In this document: positions 4,594 through 5,368 of the stretch, piece after piece
Numbering within the stretch: position 1 is the first letter of the stretch
Layout of the letters: every line of letters starts with the position of its first letter
Source: Candidatus Bathyarchaeota archaeon
GTDB taxonomy: Archaea > Thermoproteota > Bathyarchaeia > RBG-16-48-13 > JAGMEO01
NCBI GenBank assembly: GCA_030602965.1
Contig: JAUVYS010000099.1
Location: 1 to 5,368 of the forward strand
DNA: 5,368 nucleotides
Direction of reading: 5' to 3'
The notes under the pieces: model-generated
Told to the model about the DNA's origin: nothing
The model's database searches: none
What the model saw: the letters and a program-made list of their open reading frames with translations, nothing else
Position numbers and translations under genes: made by a program

Positions 4594-5368
4594 ATGGGAA
4601 TATTTGATGGTTGGAGAGAAAGAGCCAAGAAAGCATGGGCTGAGAAAAGTAAGAAAGAACAGGCTAAAATGCTTCGGGAATTGAATAAAGACTTTAATAA
4701 AGCACTTAAGAAAATCGCCAAGACTCCAATCAAGTTCAATGTCTCTCAGAATGGGGTATTGAGCGGGATTGAGACGAATAACGGTGTTCACATAGCCTCG
4801 TACACGACTCTGATTCCTTACGTAGGCAAAATTAAGGGGCACTCTCCAATTGTTCCTATAACATGCTTCTGTGGCACCTTTGTTGAGAAGCCGATACCGT
4901 CCTCGGTTTTCGTGAAAGAAATTAGGGTTGGCTTACGTAAGCAGTACTTCTTCTTGCCCTATGTAAACATGCCTAAATTCAGCGCAAAGAGCCTCTACAA
5001 AGAGAAGCATAACTGGAATCCCCTGATAGAACGTCTAAACCAAGACAATAAGCTGCGCGGCTCACTGAAAAAACTACCAACCAAAACCTGGATGATACTA
5101 GACGAGTCACAACCTCACGGTAGACGTGTCACCTATCTACCCTTTCAGATAGACGATAAAGACGACAATTATAACACGGTTTGTCAAACCATTCCATACA
5201 AGGATAAAAGCCTCGTTACTACACGTCACATGATAGATCCAGCGCAATACAAACGTATCGAACACGCAGTCAAGACAATTCTCAGGATACGCGAACACAT
5301 AATAGATTATGGCTATGATCAGCCTACGACTGGGCAGGTCCCACAGCCATGGGCCAGCACAATCCTAG
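4594..5368 (+). CDS. Uncharacterised protein, 258 residues visible (cut by right window edge)
   Basis: The frame is open for 258 codons to the window edge; the final TAG letters are out of frame. I do not recognise a family. Residues 1-45 form a strongly basic, probably helical segment (MGIFDGWRERAKKAWAEK, then LRELNKDFNKALKKIAK), which may be a coiled coil or a nucleic-acid or membrane-surface contact. From about residue 46 the pattern alternates in a beta-rich way (IKFNVSQNGVLSGIETNNG; SPIVPITCFCGTFVEK), followed by mixed segments and a helix near 216-238 (AQYKRIEHAVKTILRIREHI). Cysteines are at 91, 93 and 197; the single CxC is too little to claim a metal site. No signal peptide or membrane helices are visible. 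GGTGA 8 nt upstream supports ATG 4594. It is 12 nt after the 47-residue ORF and is probably cotranscribed with the HEAT gene, so it may be a partner of that scaffold. This is inference from context. Confidence 0.85.
   Translation, partial: MGIFDGWRERAKKAWAEKSKKEQAKMLRELNKDFNKALKKIAKTPIKFNVSQNGVLSGIETNNGVHIASYTTLIPYVGKIKGHSPIVPITCFCGTFVEKPIPSSVFVKEIRVGLRKQYFFLPYVNMPKFSAKSLYKEKHNWNPLIERLNQDNKLRGSLKKLPTKTWMILDESQPHGRRVTYLPFQIDDKDDNYNTVCQTIPYKDKSLVTTRHMIDPAQYKRIEHAVKTILRIREHIIDYGYDQPTTGQVPQPWASTIL

Noticed and set aside
4458..4842. Two overlapping minus-strand frames opposite the 47-residue ORF and the third cluster gene
   Set aside because: The hydrophobic translations come from the complement of Lys/Glu-rich codons. 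The plus strand has the ribosome-binding site and the long open frame.
5366..5368. TAG at the very end of the window as a stop codon for the last gene
   Set aside because: The frame from 4594 places CTA at 5365-5367, with G as the first base of the next codon, so the gene continues beyond the window.

Overview
The window looks archaeal. The ribosome-binding sites that can be seen are GAGGTGA or GGTGA, which match the archaeal 16S 3' end. The upstream regions carry TATA-like AT-rich boxes rather than -35/-10 pairs. The protein set (two major facilitator transporters, a small four-helix membrane protein family starting 'KKRPTGLT', a cold-shock-domain protein and a HEAT-repeat protein) resembles uncultivated Thermoproteota of the Bathyarchaeia type. 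That placement is inference from protein style only; no rRNA or marker gene is present.

Layout. Positions 1-967 hold the N-terminal 322 codons of a minus-strand major facilitator (MFS) transporter, cut by the left edge. Positions 968-1154 are a divergent promoter region. Positions 1155-1614 hold a decayed plus-strand gene for a four-helix membrane protein. Its start codon appears mutated to ATA and its reading frame changes twice. It overlaps by ATGA a complete second MFS transporter (1611-2951). The stop codon of that transporter lies inside a perfect 24-bp palindrome (2945-2968). A convergent cold-shock-domain gene follows on the minus strand (3009-3200). A gap of about 400 bp (3201-3602) contains small hairpins, a repeat of the palindrome half-site and a possible leader ORF.

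The right end (3603-5368) is a tightly packed plus-strand cluster of three genes: a HEAT-repeat protein, a 47-residue charged protein, and a protein of at least 258 residues that I do not recognise, cut by the right edge. The junctions are 7 and 12 nt, and the first passes through two successive TAATG stop/start overlaps, so the three are probably one transcript. A HEAT scaffold next to a tiny protein and an unknown protein suggests a protein complex, but its function cannot be read from sequence. This cluster is the most likely place for an undescribed system. No CRISPR array, tRNA, rRNA, transposase or phage gene was found.
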